Assembly: GCF_035046485.1 (NCBI RefSeq) | Contig: NC_085138.1 | Location: 15,193,329 to 15,257,328 of the forward strand | Reading direction: 5' to 3' | Length of the DNA stretch: 64,000 nucleotides | Source of the DNA: Aedes albopictus | Lineage: Eukaryota > Arthropoda > Insecta > Diptera > Culicidae | Shown here: positions 47,908 through 58,409 of the stretch, piece by piece | How the letters are laid out: each line of letters starts with the position of its first letter | Position numbering within the stretch: position 1 is the stretch's first letter | The notes under the pieces: generated by a model | Seen by the model: only the letters and a program-made list of their open reading frames with translations | Told to the model about the DNA's origin: nothing | Database searches by the model: none | Program-made: the position numbers and the translations under genes

Positions 47908-50900
47908 AAAAATGCTCCTTCAAGTTTTGCAACTGACATTGCTTTTTTCGAAGACCGACTCGATCGAATGAATAGTGTGTTAGCACAGTTCAAATTTCTT
48001 TCTAAACTATGTCATCATTTTCCAGAATAACGGGACCGCACAGTATCTGTCATCCATTCTGTCAAAATTATCATTATAAACAACTTAATTCGATGGCACA
48101 AACGATTTTTCATATCCAACACGGTTCCTTCTCTCCAAATCAAAAAATTATCCAACCTTGATCCACAAGCTCCCGATTACATGCAAGGGAACGCTCCCAA
48201 TCTTGATTACCCAACCCTTCACAACCGTTAGAAGCGTAAAAATCGCCACGGTTGAACGCCGGGTTGTGTCTTAATTAAGAAATCCCCATTCGCGTCGTCG
48301 TCGTCGTCGTCAGGGCACTTACACACGTGATGCGCCCAGCGCCAGTCAGTGCCATCTTGACTACCGCCATCGCATCGGGGGAGCCTCCGATTTTTGTGAA
48401 TAGGAAAAGAAGCCTCGTTACACCCGAGGTAGAACCCGTTGGTTGCGCCGCGCCAGAGTCATCTAATTAACGATTACAGCCTACTATGTGTGTTCACTGT
48501 TCAGTGTTCACCTGCGCACAACAAGCGCCCATCGCATCGCCTTCTCTATCGTCGTTGATTATTATTGAAAAGAAGCGCACTCGCGTCAAATTGGATGATG
48601 AGTGCTGAACGAAAGAGTTGACAGTTTGTGTTTTTATTTTCACGCTTGGGTGTGTGTCCCACCCCTTCATGCTGCTCCCCGGAAAAGTGCCTGCAAGAAA
48701 AGGAAAAACCCTTTCATCTTCTGGGCTGTGTTGCTGCACACACGAACACACGAGTGAACACGTACAATACCCGGGTGCAACTCGGCTTGGCACTATTATG
48801 CCCGTGTGTTGCCGTCGTCGTCATCGTTATGAGCCCATAAATGAAAAGTCAATGACGTTTGTGTCTTACCCTTGTGACGTCGACGTTGCGCCGCCACCAA
48901 CCGCTAGCGGCACCTGTCACTTGAGACCTCTTGATTTTCGCCATATAGTTTGTGCATCGCCTCCTCCGACTAACAGCCATTCACTTGATTCTCTGACTTT
49001 TATTGTTGTGATTTTCCATAGATTTTTAAGGGCCCCTTTGAGATTCGCCATCAACGAGTGAACGGGCTGAATGTCGTCGCACAAACAAACAAGCCGATCC
49101 GGCCGGTGGTAGCAGCGGGATGCAGTTCCTGAGCACGTTCCGGCACTCGGTCGCTTTGACAGATGACGCGCGCACTGTCCTATCCCCCAACCGGCGAAAA
49201 ATGCGGCCGGGGTATCGCCGAGCTCTTGTTGCTGCTGTTGTTGTCATCGTCATCGTTGATTCGAAGTGCACTTTTCTCAAATCCTGTCAGCGATGGAGAT
49301 TGGTAATGAATGAAGAGGGGTACTTCTCCGCGTCGTCTACCGACGTGACGGAGCGGGCTTTGTTCCCGTATCGTTCGTTTCGTAGAATTTCTTTTCAATC
49401 AGTCATCAGAGCCCGGCTCGTGCTCTCTGCTCGGCCCATATATCTAAGCAGGCTTCTTATTGGGGTGCACTCATATTCACGTTTTCATATTTTTTGAAAA
49501 GCAATCGGGAAAATTGCTTCCCGTTGTGCATGCAGTACCCAGTGTTTTACCCCTTGCGGAGCGATAATAATATTCTTTTTTTTCTACTCTTTCCATCTCC
49601 ATTTGCAGGTAAGTTGCTACAGGCAGCAGGCGCCAACCGGAAACAAAGGGCCCCAGCGGGAAAAATACGAAACGCGCCGAAATAATGGCAACAACGACGA
49701 CGACTGTCCTACCCCTCACCTTGCGCGCTCGTCCGAACCCAAGTGGCATATAGTGGCAATATCAGGTGATTTCCGAATAATACCTTTAATTTCGAGGCGG
49801 CTGTGGCGGTATTTTTATGCGGATATACCGACTCCCACTCCCCCGATCCCGATGCGATGTCTTCCTTCGGATCCGGAATCCGGAAAGGGACTTGCCTGGC
49901 CGCAAAGTGAAAAACGTGTAAACAATGAGCGCAGCACACCCCTGACGCTGACAGGGCTGCGCGTTGAACCCTGCGGAATTCCCGCGACAGCCAGTGCACC
50001 AGCCGAGCTAGCAGCAGCAGCAGCGTTCCCATTAGAGTTGATATATTATCGCAATTTTGAATATTATTTTTTAATGAAAGATGTCATTAGCGGTAATGGA
50101 TTCAATATGGCGGCCACACCGGAAAGAAGCACTCCGAAAGCGAAGGCTTGTCTTTCTTACGAGAAGAGGCCCAGCAGTCGACGACTTGTGCTGCAGCTGG
50201 TACTTACCATCCCGCAAGTCGATTCTAAAATTTCACATGCGGGTCTGGCGCCGAACCCAACTTCTATTGAGACGCAATAATCCATCGTCGCACTTAATTA
50301 TTGCATCATTCCCAATATGTTTTTTTGGTGGCAAGCTCTTGATAACCCCTCCGGTTTTTTTTTATTTTGTTTCAAACGCTCCATTCCGATCACCATGAAC
50401 AGCAATAAACGTCATTGGCTGCCAGTTTCAGAATCGAGATTCGATCAACGTAATCAAATTTCGGTGCCAATACAACGCGGTGATCGTTCTGTTATTGGCA
50501 TAGGCAGGCAGACCTATACTGTACTTGCTGTGTTGAGAGAGCATTGACGAAAAAATGCTCATAAACGTTTAGTTGCATTGTTTGTTTGACAGATCTGCAG
50601 TGTTGCCAAGATTTCGAAAACTATGTCCTACGTTTTTTCAACAATTGAGGGCTATTACTATTAAATTTATTTTCTTCTTTCTGACTTGTATTGTGTGACA
50701 GTTTATCGATCAACTGTCAAATGACAAATCAGATTTTTTCTGATTCGTTCAAATGCTTAAAAACTCGATCCGTTTGTCTATGACACCGCGCAGAGAGCGG
50801 TTGACACTTGACCCGCTGCGGAAACCGATTGGCTGGGCTGCGCCGTAGCGCTGCCGATGTGATCGATGATCGGGTACCGATGCGATGCCGCATAGCGCCA

Positions 50901-51300
50901 ATTTGGGGCTTTTGTTTGATTAGAAATTCTAACTTTATTAGGTTATCAATTGCGGGGAGGTGGAGGGTCGAGAACGATCGAACCGACGACGCGACGTCGG
51001 TCGATCGTCACTCAGTTCGGTTCTTAATTTGTAGCATTTTGGGGAAAGCATGCGCTCAAGCTGGTGCGTGACTTATTCCACTTCTGTAGAAGTAGATGAG
51101 CGAGCGAGCGCGGCCGCATGATAAGAAACGTACAAAATGTGCAAGAACCTATCAATGAAATTTCTGTCGTACGCATTACCCCAGCTTAAGTGCCAAATGT
51201 GCGCTGCCGATCGGCTAAGTGTGAATAACAAATGTTTGAACGAGGTTTCTATTCTGGGGTAGCGATGACTGGACATTGTGGACAAAGGGAGAAATATGTG
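47908..51300. other. Repeat-poor island containing a recursive splice site
   Basis: GC-richer DNA with CGTCGTCGTC (48294-48310) and CAGCAGCAG (about 50010-50022) runs and no transposon remnants up to 51.3 kb. A 225-codon + frame runs from 49603 to 50280, just across the AG|GT junction at 49608. Its sequence has no recognisable domain. See the separate entry for the splice signal. Confidence 0.4.
49573..49614 (+). other. Candidate recursive splice (ratchet) site, CAG|GTAAGT
   Basis: A 30-nt pyrimidine-dominated tract (49573-49603, with TTCTTTTTTTTCTACTCTTT) leads to TTTGCAG at 49602-49608, a strong 3' splice site. It is followed with no spacer by GTAAGT (49609-49614), the optimal insect 5' splice site. 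This juxtaposition defines zero-length-exon ratchet points, described in very long Drosophila introns such as those of Ubx. Splicing exon 1 to this AG would regenerate a donor for a further step. It lies 44.4 kb downstream of the candidate donor at 5166/5167, on the same strand, in a repeat-poor island. Alternatively it is the start of an ordinary exon, as the phase-0 frame stays open for about 224 codons, or a chance match. Confidence 0.6.
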
Positions 51301-51424
51301 AAAATTTGTACTATATTGATTTGCTTTTATTTATAAAATTTCTTAACGTTTTCGTACGTAACTTAACATTTCGTACGTTTAATTGACAAATTGAGAGATA
51401 AATTTGTGATAAAATTACTACTTG
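51301..51424. other. No recognised feature
   Basis: Short AT-rich spacer. Confidence 0.3.
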
Positions 51425-51560
51425 TTTTGGGGGGATTCCAACTCACAACTCCGTATCGCTAGTCTGGCGCTTTAATCAACTAAGTAAGCCACAGAACAAG
51501 TTAGGTTAGGTACCTTATTAGAGAGATTTTCAGCCCGAGGCTGGATCATCTCTTAGAGAA
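51425..51560 (-). mobile_element. tRNA-like SINE fragments
   Basis: On the - strand, TGGCTTACTTAGTTGATTAA looks like an A-box region and GAGTTGTGAGTTGGAATCCC a B-box region. CAGACTAGCGATACGGAGTT recurs in part at about 52066 (CTAGCGATACGGAGTC). Next to it (51515-51550) is a 3' end of the second SINE family (GATTTTCAGCCCGAGGCTGG). Confidence 0.5.
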
Positions 51561-52079
51561 TTAACAAATAAACTGGAAGTGCCTGAAGGGTACCTTCCAA
51601 TGGTACAGGGTTTATTAAAAATATAAAACTAGTGTCAGTCATATGGAAAGTCCTTTCTAAAGGCGGTGTTCTTCAAAAGAGTTTTTCTATATCGTTAAGC
51701 GTGTGGTAAGCCGGGTCGATTATATCCATTGGTGTTGTTTTCCTTAAATATCCGTGTCTGGTCCGTACATCGAGCGTGGGTCGTTTGCTAGATTTCATTG
51801 AATAGCACAGAACAACGATTCTGCGGAATAGAAAGTCAAACTGGATTCGAAGCATCGCCCTAACCGGGTCCGTCTTTCACAACTTTATCTCTCTATCGGC
51901 TCTTAGATGTCAATCTCCCGCACTCTCGCGGCCTACGAACAACAAGTGTGAGAGTATTGTTTTGTAGAATGTTAATAATAAAGCTCGACTGACACAATGA
52001 AGTATGTGACCAACCATCTGATCGGTGCAAGCTAACGAAGTATGTGTCAGTCGAGCTAGCACCGGACTAGCGATACGGA
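51561..52079. other. No recognised feature
   Basis: No supported gene or repeat. Confidence 0.3.
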
Positions 52080-53160
52080 GTCATGGGTAATTTCATTAGA
52101 GATCCCCTCCGAAGTGCATTCCTGGATTGCTTCAGGAATTCATTCCAGAGTTTCTTCAGGAATTTCTTCCAAAATTCATGCAGGGATTTCTTTCGGGATT
52201 CCTTCAGAACGCCTCCGTGAATCGTATGCGAGATTCTTTCAAGAGTTTTATCTGAGATTTCTTCAAGAATTCTGACATTCATCTAAGAAATGCTTCCGGG
52301 AATGCTCCACAAACTTCTAACGATATGCCTCCAAGAAATTCTACCGGAATTCCTCCAGGAACTTCCTCCGGCATTCTTTCAGGAACTACTTCCAGAATTG
52401 TTTAAAGAACTACTTCCGAGATTCCTCCAGGATTCATACGGAAACTCCTTCTGAGATCTTTTCAAGAACTTCTTCCGAGAATCCTCCAGGAACTTCTTAC
52501 GGGATTCATCCGGGAACTCTTTCGGAAATTCATCCGAAAATTCCTATCGGAATTCTTTCAGAAACTGCTTTCAAATTTTTCTGGAGGATTCCTGGATTAC
52601 TTTACAAACCCGGTTTGGTCCAGGAGATCCACTAGAAAGCCATGTATAACCTTCTGAAATTCCTTAGGGAGTCCATTCTGGAATTCTCCTTTATGTTCCT
52701 GGGGTGGAAATCTTCCAGAAATATATTACGGAACTACTCCAGGAGTTTTTTGTGTCATTTTTTTGGGAATGATTCTAGGAGCTCCTGACGTTTCATAAAT
52801 AATTAGATGCTTTCCTTAAATGGTTCCCTCCAGGACTAAATTTCTGTAAGAATCTTGGATTGGATTCCGAAAGGAATCTCTAAAACAATTCTTGGAGGAT
52901 TCCTGAAACTTCTGAGAAAAAAAAACTTGGAAGGACTCCCTTGAAGTCCCAAAAAGAATGTCAGAAGAAATCCTGGAAGAATTCTGGAAGGAACGCCAAG
53001 AGAAATTTCAGATAGAACTTCCTGAGAAATTACAGAAGGAATTCTTAGAGGAATCAAGGAACAAATTTCTGGAGAAAGCACGACAGGAATGCCTTATGGA
53101 AACCTAGGAAAATTGCTGCGGGTATTTCCAGAAAGAATTTATGGATGAATCCTGAATGGA
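52080..53160. repeat. Degenerate 24-bp quasi-tandem repeat block
   Basis: Around 52130 three successive 24-bp units begin CAGGAATTCATTCC, CAGGAATTTCTTCC and CAGGGATTTCTTTC. The block continues with drift and, after about 52850, appears in the opposite orientation (GGAATTC, CTGGAAGAATTC). Open frames here are products of the period. Confidence 0.65.
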
Positions 53161-53458
53161 ATTCCTGAAGCTAGAGGTTTGAGTGTTCCACTGTTGGATG
53201 CACTGAATGTTGAATTTCTCGGTTATGCTGTCAAAAAACCATTGACGTTCCAAGGAATTCCTTTCATTGCATTGCCGAGAAATGCAATATTTCTAGAATT
53301 TCTAGAGGCATTTTGGAAAGAATTTTTGGAGGAACCTCACAACCGCGGAAGGAAGTCAAGAAGAAATCCCGAAATGAATTCCTGTAAAATTCAGAAAGCG
53401 CTGCTGGATGCCACCAACAAGGCATAAACCATCATACTTTTCCAACACACGCGAACCC

Positions 53459-53594
53459 CCCAAATAACGTTTTGATGACCGATTAGTCCTGTAGAGGTCT
53501 TGAAATTCTTCGTAGCACCTCAAACCTTTTATTTTAGTTTTATGATGGTTCTAAGAACCTCTTTCAATCTGTTTTACTAAAAATGCTACTTGGG
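53459..53594. mobile_element. MITE of the CCCAAGTA family, copy 4
   Basis: Left end CCCAAATAACGTTTTGATGA, right end AAAAATGCTACTTGGG. The interior has TAGAGGTCTTGA and TTTTATGATGGTTCTAAGA. 136 bp. Confidence 0.75.
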
Positions 53595-54949
53595 CCTACA
53601 TTTTGAACTCAATTAACCACTCATAACAAGCTGACGAAATTTTTCTTAGTCGAAATCGTAAACAACAAAGCCAGGATATGTAAAAAAGTAAGAAAAATTG
53701 GATACTCCTTAGCTTCGTTTGTGCGCACTATGGCCGGTATCCATACAATCCGGCGGCTAAAAATGTTTTTTTTCTTCGTATTATTTATGCGTAAAGTAAC
53801 GCATATTTGATGTTTTTACTTTAAAAAACAATGTTCGAGACAAATTTTTGAAAATGGTGTATGGTCAATTCTTGTGATTTTTATGAAAATGTGTATTTAA
53901 ACCACATTTACAATTAACGTCGAAGTTCGAACATTTACGGCTATATAAATCAGTTTGGGGTTTTGCACTCTCCAAAACGATGATTAGCAGCCAAAAATTG
54001 GCCAAAACTAATAAAAACACTGAAAAAATATAATATACCCTAAATAAAAAAAAACGTGCAAATATGTGCAGCTAAAATCTTCACGAATTGTTAGCAGACT
54101 TAGGTATGTAAGAATGCTCTAACATCAACTTTAACCTGGGACAACTTGCAACAAAAAAGTATATGATGTCTGAAGTTTTTAATAAATTTCATCATTTCAT
54201 ATTTTCCGTGTAGCTGCTATATTTGGTAACTTCAAAATACAAATTCATCACTTATTATCTTTTTTCCAAGTGGATTTTTGTATAGCCTTTCCGACAGTGT
54301 GCAAAGATGTCGTAAAAATGTTATATTGATGTAGCAAAAACTATTGATTAAGTAACGTTATTGTTACTTAATCAATGAATTTGTTAACATTGTACTTGCT
54401 AATCACAACTTTGATTATTTATATCTCCGAAACCATAGCATATAATGCACCAATATTTTGGAATACGTGAATCTTAGTAGGACTATTTGCTGTCGAATGA
54501 ATATGAAGAAATATAAATCAGAGCAAATTACTTTTCCGATTTTTGGCCGCCTTATTACCCATAGTGGTGCGGCTGAGGCCTGTCGATTGACGATGAAGCG
54601 TTCGGAAGTCGCAAACATCTTCTCGTTCATGGGACTTCCAAGCCCCTTCATATGTAGGGGGACTTCGTCCAAGCATCTTCTCCCATTTAAGCCCATTGGG
54701 GCTTTCCACTGTCTCGTTTCCCCAGAAGTTCACGTGATTTATGAACAACCCCCATGCGGTTTCAGTATTAGCACGATGATTCCTGTACACCAGCTATGTA
54801 CTTGAAAAGGCTTCGCTATGCCAAATACGGTTGAACAGTTCAAGTAGAGCTCTTTTCACCGATTTAGTTAGTTTTTGAAGCAGTGTCCGCATTATATTCA
54901 TTGTTTGTAATCATTCAGGGCATACAGTAGTTGCCTTTTTCTGAGAAAA
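53595..54949. other. AT-rich DNA with one short perfect palindrome
   Basis: ATTGATTAAGTAAC (54343-54356) and its exact complement (54363-54376) enclose a 6-nt loop. A 115-codon + frame at 54458-54805 has no recognised domain. Otherwise unremarkable. Confidence 0.4.
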
Positions 54950-55731
54950 TTCCGGTTAGAACTTTTGGAGGCATTTCTGGAGAATATGTTTGAGTAGAAG
55001 CTTGAAGAATGCCTAAGGGTATTTCTGGAGGAACCACTGACTAGAGTAATTCTTGCAGGGGCTTATGGAAGAGTTCTTGAAGAGTATCCTCCAAAACTCC
55101 TAATGAAAGTCCTCAATGAGTTCTCTAAAAAAATTGGAAAGATTCTTTAAAAAACTGTAAATCCTGAAGCATTATCTAAACGAATACTTGGAAAAATTCA
55201 AATTACAGAAATTCGACATAAAGTTGAAAAAAATATTATTTCAGGATTCCTTCCAGAAATGCCTAGAAGGATTCCTCCAATAATTCGTCCAGGGATTCTT
55301 ATGGGATTTGTTCCAGTAACTGCTCTAAGTATTTCTTCAATGATTTGTTCAGGAAATATTCCAATAACTTATGCTGGTATTCATCCTTAACTACCTCGTA
55401 GGACATTTTCAAGAATACTTCTATGACTTTTGAGATGCATCCATAAACATCTCCAGGAGATCTTCCAAAGATACCCGGGAAATTATCGCAAAGATTTCTT
55501 CGGGAGTCTTTGAAGGAATCGTCCAGGAAATCTTCTAGAAATCCTCCAGAAATTCTTCAAATGCTCCTTTTAAAATTCTTCAAAAACAAGCTTTAAGCTC
55601 TTTTCCAGGAATTCTTCGAAGGGTTCCTTCAGGAATAAGATAGTTCATCCAGATACTTTTCAAAGATTCTTCCAAACATCTTACAGAAAGCTTTCAAAGA
55701 ATTCTTCTAAGTATTCCTCCAAGCATTATAC
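54950..55731. repeat. Degenerate 23-25 bp quasi-tandem repeat block
   Basis: Units such as CCAGGAAATCTTCTAGAAAT and CCAGAAATTCTTCAAATGCT follow each other at 23-24 bp. Same family as 32.1-33.1 and 52.1-53.2 kb. Confidence 0.6.
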
Positions 55732-55892
55732 GGCGTCCACAAATTACGTAACGCTCTAGTGGGAGAGGGGAAGTACAGTCGAGCGTTACGGTCCATACAA
55801 AATTTTTAGGGTTTTCATACAAAAAAAGCGTTACGGAGGGGGGAGGGGGGTCAAAAATTGTCAATTTTAGCGTTACGTAATAAATAAATGCT
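55732..55892. mobile_element. MITE-like repeat with ACGTAACGC arms
   Basis: GGCGTCCACAAATTACGTAA at the left and TTAGCGTTACGTAATAA at the right are inverted around a G-rich centre (GGAGGGGGGAGGGGGG). GCGTTACG is also repeated internally (55793, 55829). Similar CGTCCACAAATTACGTAACG elements are, from memory, widespread in insects. Confidence 0.6.
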
Positions 55893-55995
55893 GGCTTATT
55901 GCTAAGATTCCTCTAGCAGTTCTAGCAGCACTTTCTACAAAAAGTCGAAGGAAAAAACAATCCTTGGAAGAGCTCATTCATGAAACCTTTTAGGT

Positions 55996-57906
55996 TGTAG
56001 CACGCCAAAAAGTCGTTTGGGAACGACTGGCGGTCTACTCCGCAATAAGGGACTAACCCTCCAAAAGAACACGCATGGGACTACCGAGCCGCATTCCGTT
56101 GTATAACGAATGGCTTATGCGCCACCTCTATTGAGGACCATTCGCACGTTCGATTGCCCGGTATGAGACCTAACCTCAGGTAGGTTCAGTTCGATCCTTG
56201 GAAAGGATAAGAAAACGGTTCGGCTGTCCCCAATTTCACCCACATTAGTCTTACAGATGACAATCTCTTCGAAATACCATAACTAACGACTCTCCCCTAA
56301 TTGAAACGGTTATGAAATGTTTCCAGAAAGCTTTCACATCTCATCATCGGAAGTTTACCCATCACCCAAACCAAATATCGAAACCGCTCTGGAAATATGT
56401 CCCACCTTCCCAGAAAACTTCACTCAATTCAAATTCAAATCTAAGCGCGCGCAGTGAAATCTTTCATGCAATTAACCATCATGCTTCAAGTTCCGGAAGG
56501 GAATCTAAGTGGAAATTTATTATTCTAGTAATCCAACAGCGATACTCTAGTTCACAATCTGTATTTCATGTCGCATTTCAAATTCACTTATCCTATTCCC
56601 TATCCTATTCTGTGCGTGTCTCACTTCGCTTTATATCCAGCCATCTATTGTCTTCCAAAATACAAAACGCTAGCAAATAAACCTCTCGCCGGCAGGCAAA
56701 TTTCAGAACGCCGCAAAATCACAGCCGGTCGTTCATTGACGAATCGATTCGATCGTCGGTCGCATGTGCACACGGACAAAAAAAAAATATAGAGCTCTAT
56801 TGGGTACTTACAGGCGCCTGTTTTTGGTGGTACGGAAAACGTGGTCGATCGTTCGCCTCCTCGATCACATGGTGTCCTGGTAGTCGATCAGGTGTTTCAC
56901 ACGGTGGGGGGCGTCAAACTTCTCCTCCTCGCTTTGCACGCTACTAGGGCTAAGGGCTGGCACCTAGCACGGCGGAATCGAACCTCGAAAGGTAAATGCG
57001 GACCCACTCCACGTGGATCGGCTCGCTTGGGCACGTTGATGACGGTTGGCCCGACTGACCGTAGTGACGGTGGTCAGCCAATTTGCACACCAGATACTCG
57101 ATGGAGCAATGTGGCTGGGATGATGGCGGTTGGTACGGAATCTATACTGGAGATAGAAAGCCGTCGTACGGCTGTACGACACGGAAGGTTAAGACACGCA
57201 CTTTGCACGCACAGAATCTATAGTTTTACCTTTCTTTTGGTTTCTAACTAACTCACACAATTTATTATTCTAATTATGGTCAAACTGACTAGGCTTTGTA
57301 GTTACTGAAATTGAAGCACAATTAATTAAACTTGAAAGAATTCAATTAAAATCAAACACTACTTCGGTATTCGCGATCACAGGCAGAGCCACACTTCCAA
57401 CACTTTTTCGAGTCTCCGGGCAAATGACAGAGTCTACGTTTGTCCTCAGTTAGGAAAGCTAAGAAGCTAAATTAACCGGAAACACATCAACCCCGAACAA
57501 TTACGAAAGAGTCGTTAATTATTTCTTAAGGGTTGATTGCATCTCGCTCTTGCCAGTTCCATTAGATCTAGCTTTCCCATTTCCCCATCCAACCCAAGGA
57601 CACGAACTGAACTTGACCTTCGGATTTGTTACGAACTCTTATGTTCGGTATCGTTAATCATTTTCCTACTTCTTGACCTTCTAATTCGCGGTGCGTTACG
57701 GAGTGTCCAACCTATTGCATAATGGTTAGGCGCATTCTAACTTTCATTGATATATTTACATTCTACAGTAGTAATTCAATTTGATAAACAAGTGTTGTTG
57801 TGAATTCAATTATTGGAGTTTGAACAAATAAAATATTTACAAAGTTATTTACATTTATTAATCATATTTACATACAAAGTAACGGACGCTTGGCGTACCT
57901 GTTACA
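55996..57906 (-). repeat. Candidate 3' LTR, about 1.9 kb
   Basis: On the - strand it begins TGTAACAGGTACGCC (57906 downward), right after purine-rich GGAGTGA (57907-57913), a possible end of the polypurine tract. It ends GGCGTGCTACA at 55996. TGTAACA and TGCTACA are 6/7 inverted matches of the TG...CA type. The sequence outside 55996 is the unrelated degenerate repeat block, as expected at an insertion edge. The partner LTR is not in the window, so the length and both ends are unproven; 1.9 kb is long for an insect gypsy LTR. Confidence 0.35.
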
Positions 57907-57922
57907 TCACTCCATGCTTAAT

Positions 57923-57962
57923 TACGAAAATTTAGTTAAATTGATTTAACTAAATTTTCGTA
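57923..57962. repeat. Perfect palindrome, 19-bp arms, 2-nt spacer
   Basis: TACGAAAATTTAGTTAAAT and its exact complement face each other around TG, 16 bp inside the candidate LTR edge. Confidence 0.95.
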
Positions 57963-58339
57963 GGGAAAATTTAATTAATATCTACACAAGCTAGGTAAGT
58001 ATCTAAATTTTTGAAAGTATGTTCGCATTCGGGGTCATACGATATCATCATCAACTACGAGAGCTGACTCCTCCTCAATCTATAGTACACGAGCAACAAT
58101 GGACGTGCCTACTACTGACCATCAGCGTCTTTCGACTCCGGTCTCCAGCAAATGCTACTAATACTAACATCAATCACGAAACATACCACATTTATAAACA
58201 AACTTCGGATATTCACAACAATGAACAGAACTAATTGGCAAAAAAAAATACTGACACTCATACCCAACGGTTTCGAACGGTACGCTATGTACTACGCACC
58301 CCTACCAGAAAATCTTCCATACAACACACCAGAATACAC

Positions 58340-58409
58340 TAACAAATTTTGAAAACGACGTATAATCAATGCTACACCATTGATTATACGTCGTTTTCAA
58401 AATTTGTTA
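58340..58409. repeat. Perfect palindrome, 32-bp arms, 6-nt loop
   Basis: Arms 58340-58371 and 58378-58409 match 32/32 around the loop CTACAC. The arm includes GAAAACGACGTATAATCAAT. It would form a very stable hairpin in DNA or RNA. Confidence 0.95.

Noticed and set aside
52836..53427. Small genes at 52.8-53.4 kb
   Set aside because: Frames arise from 24-bp periodic repeats, a multiple of three; the proteins are just periodic translations.
57994..58001. A second recursive splice site (CTAG|GTAAGT)
   Set aside because: It lacks a pyrimidine tract, has T rather than C before AG, and lies within the retrotransposon on the antisense strand.
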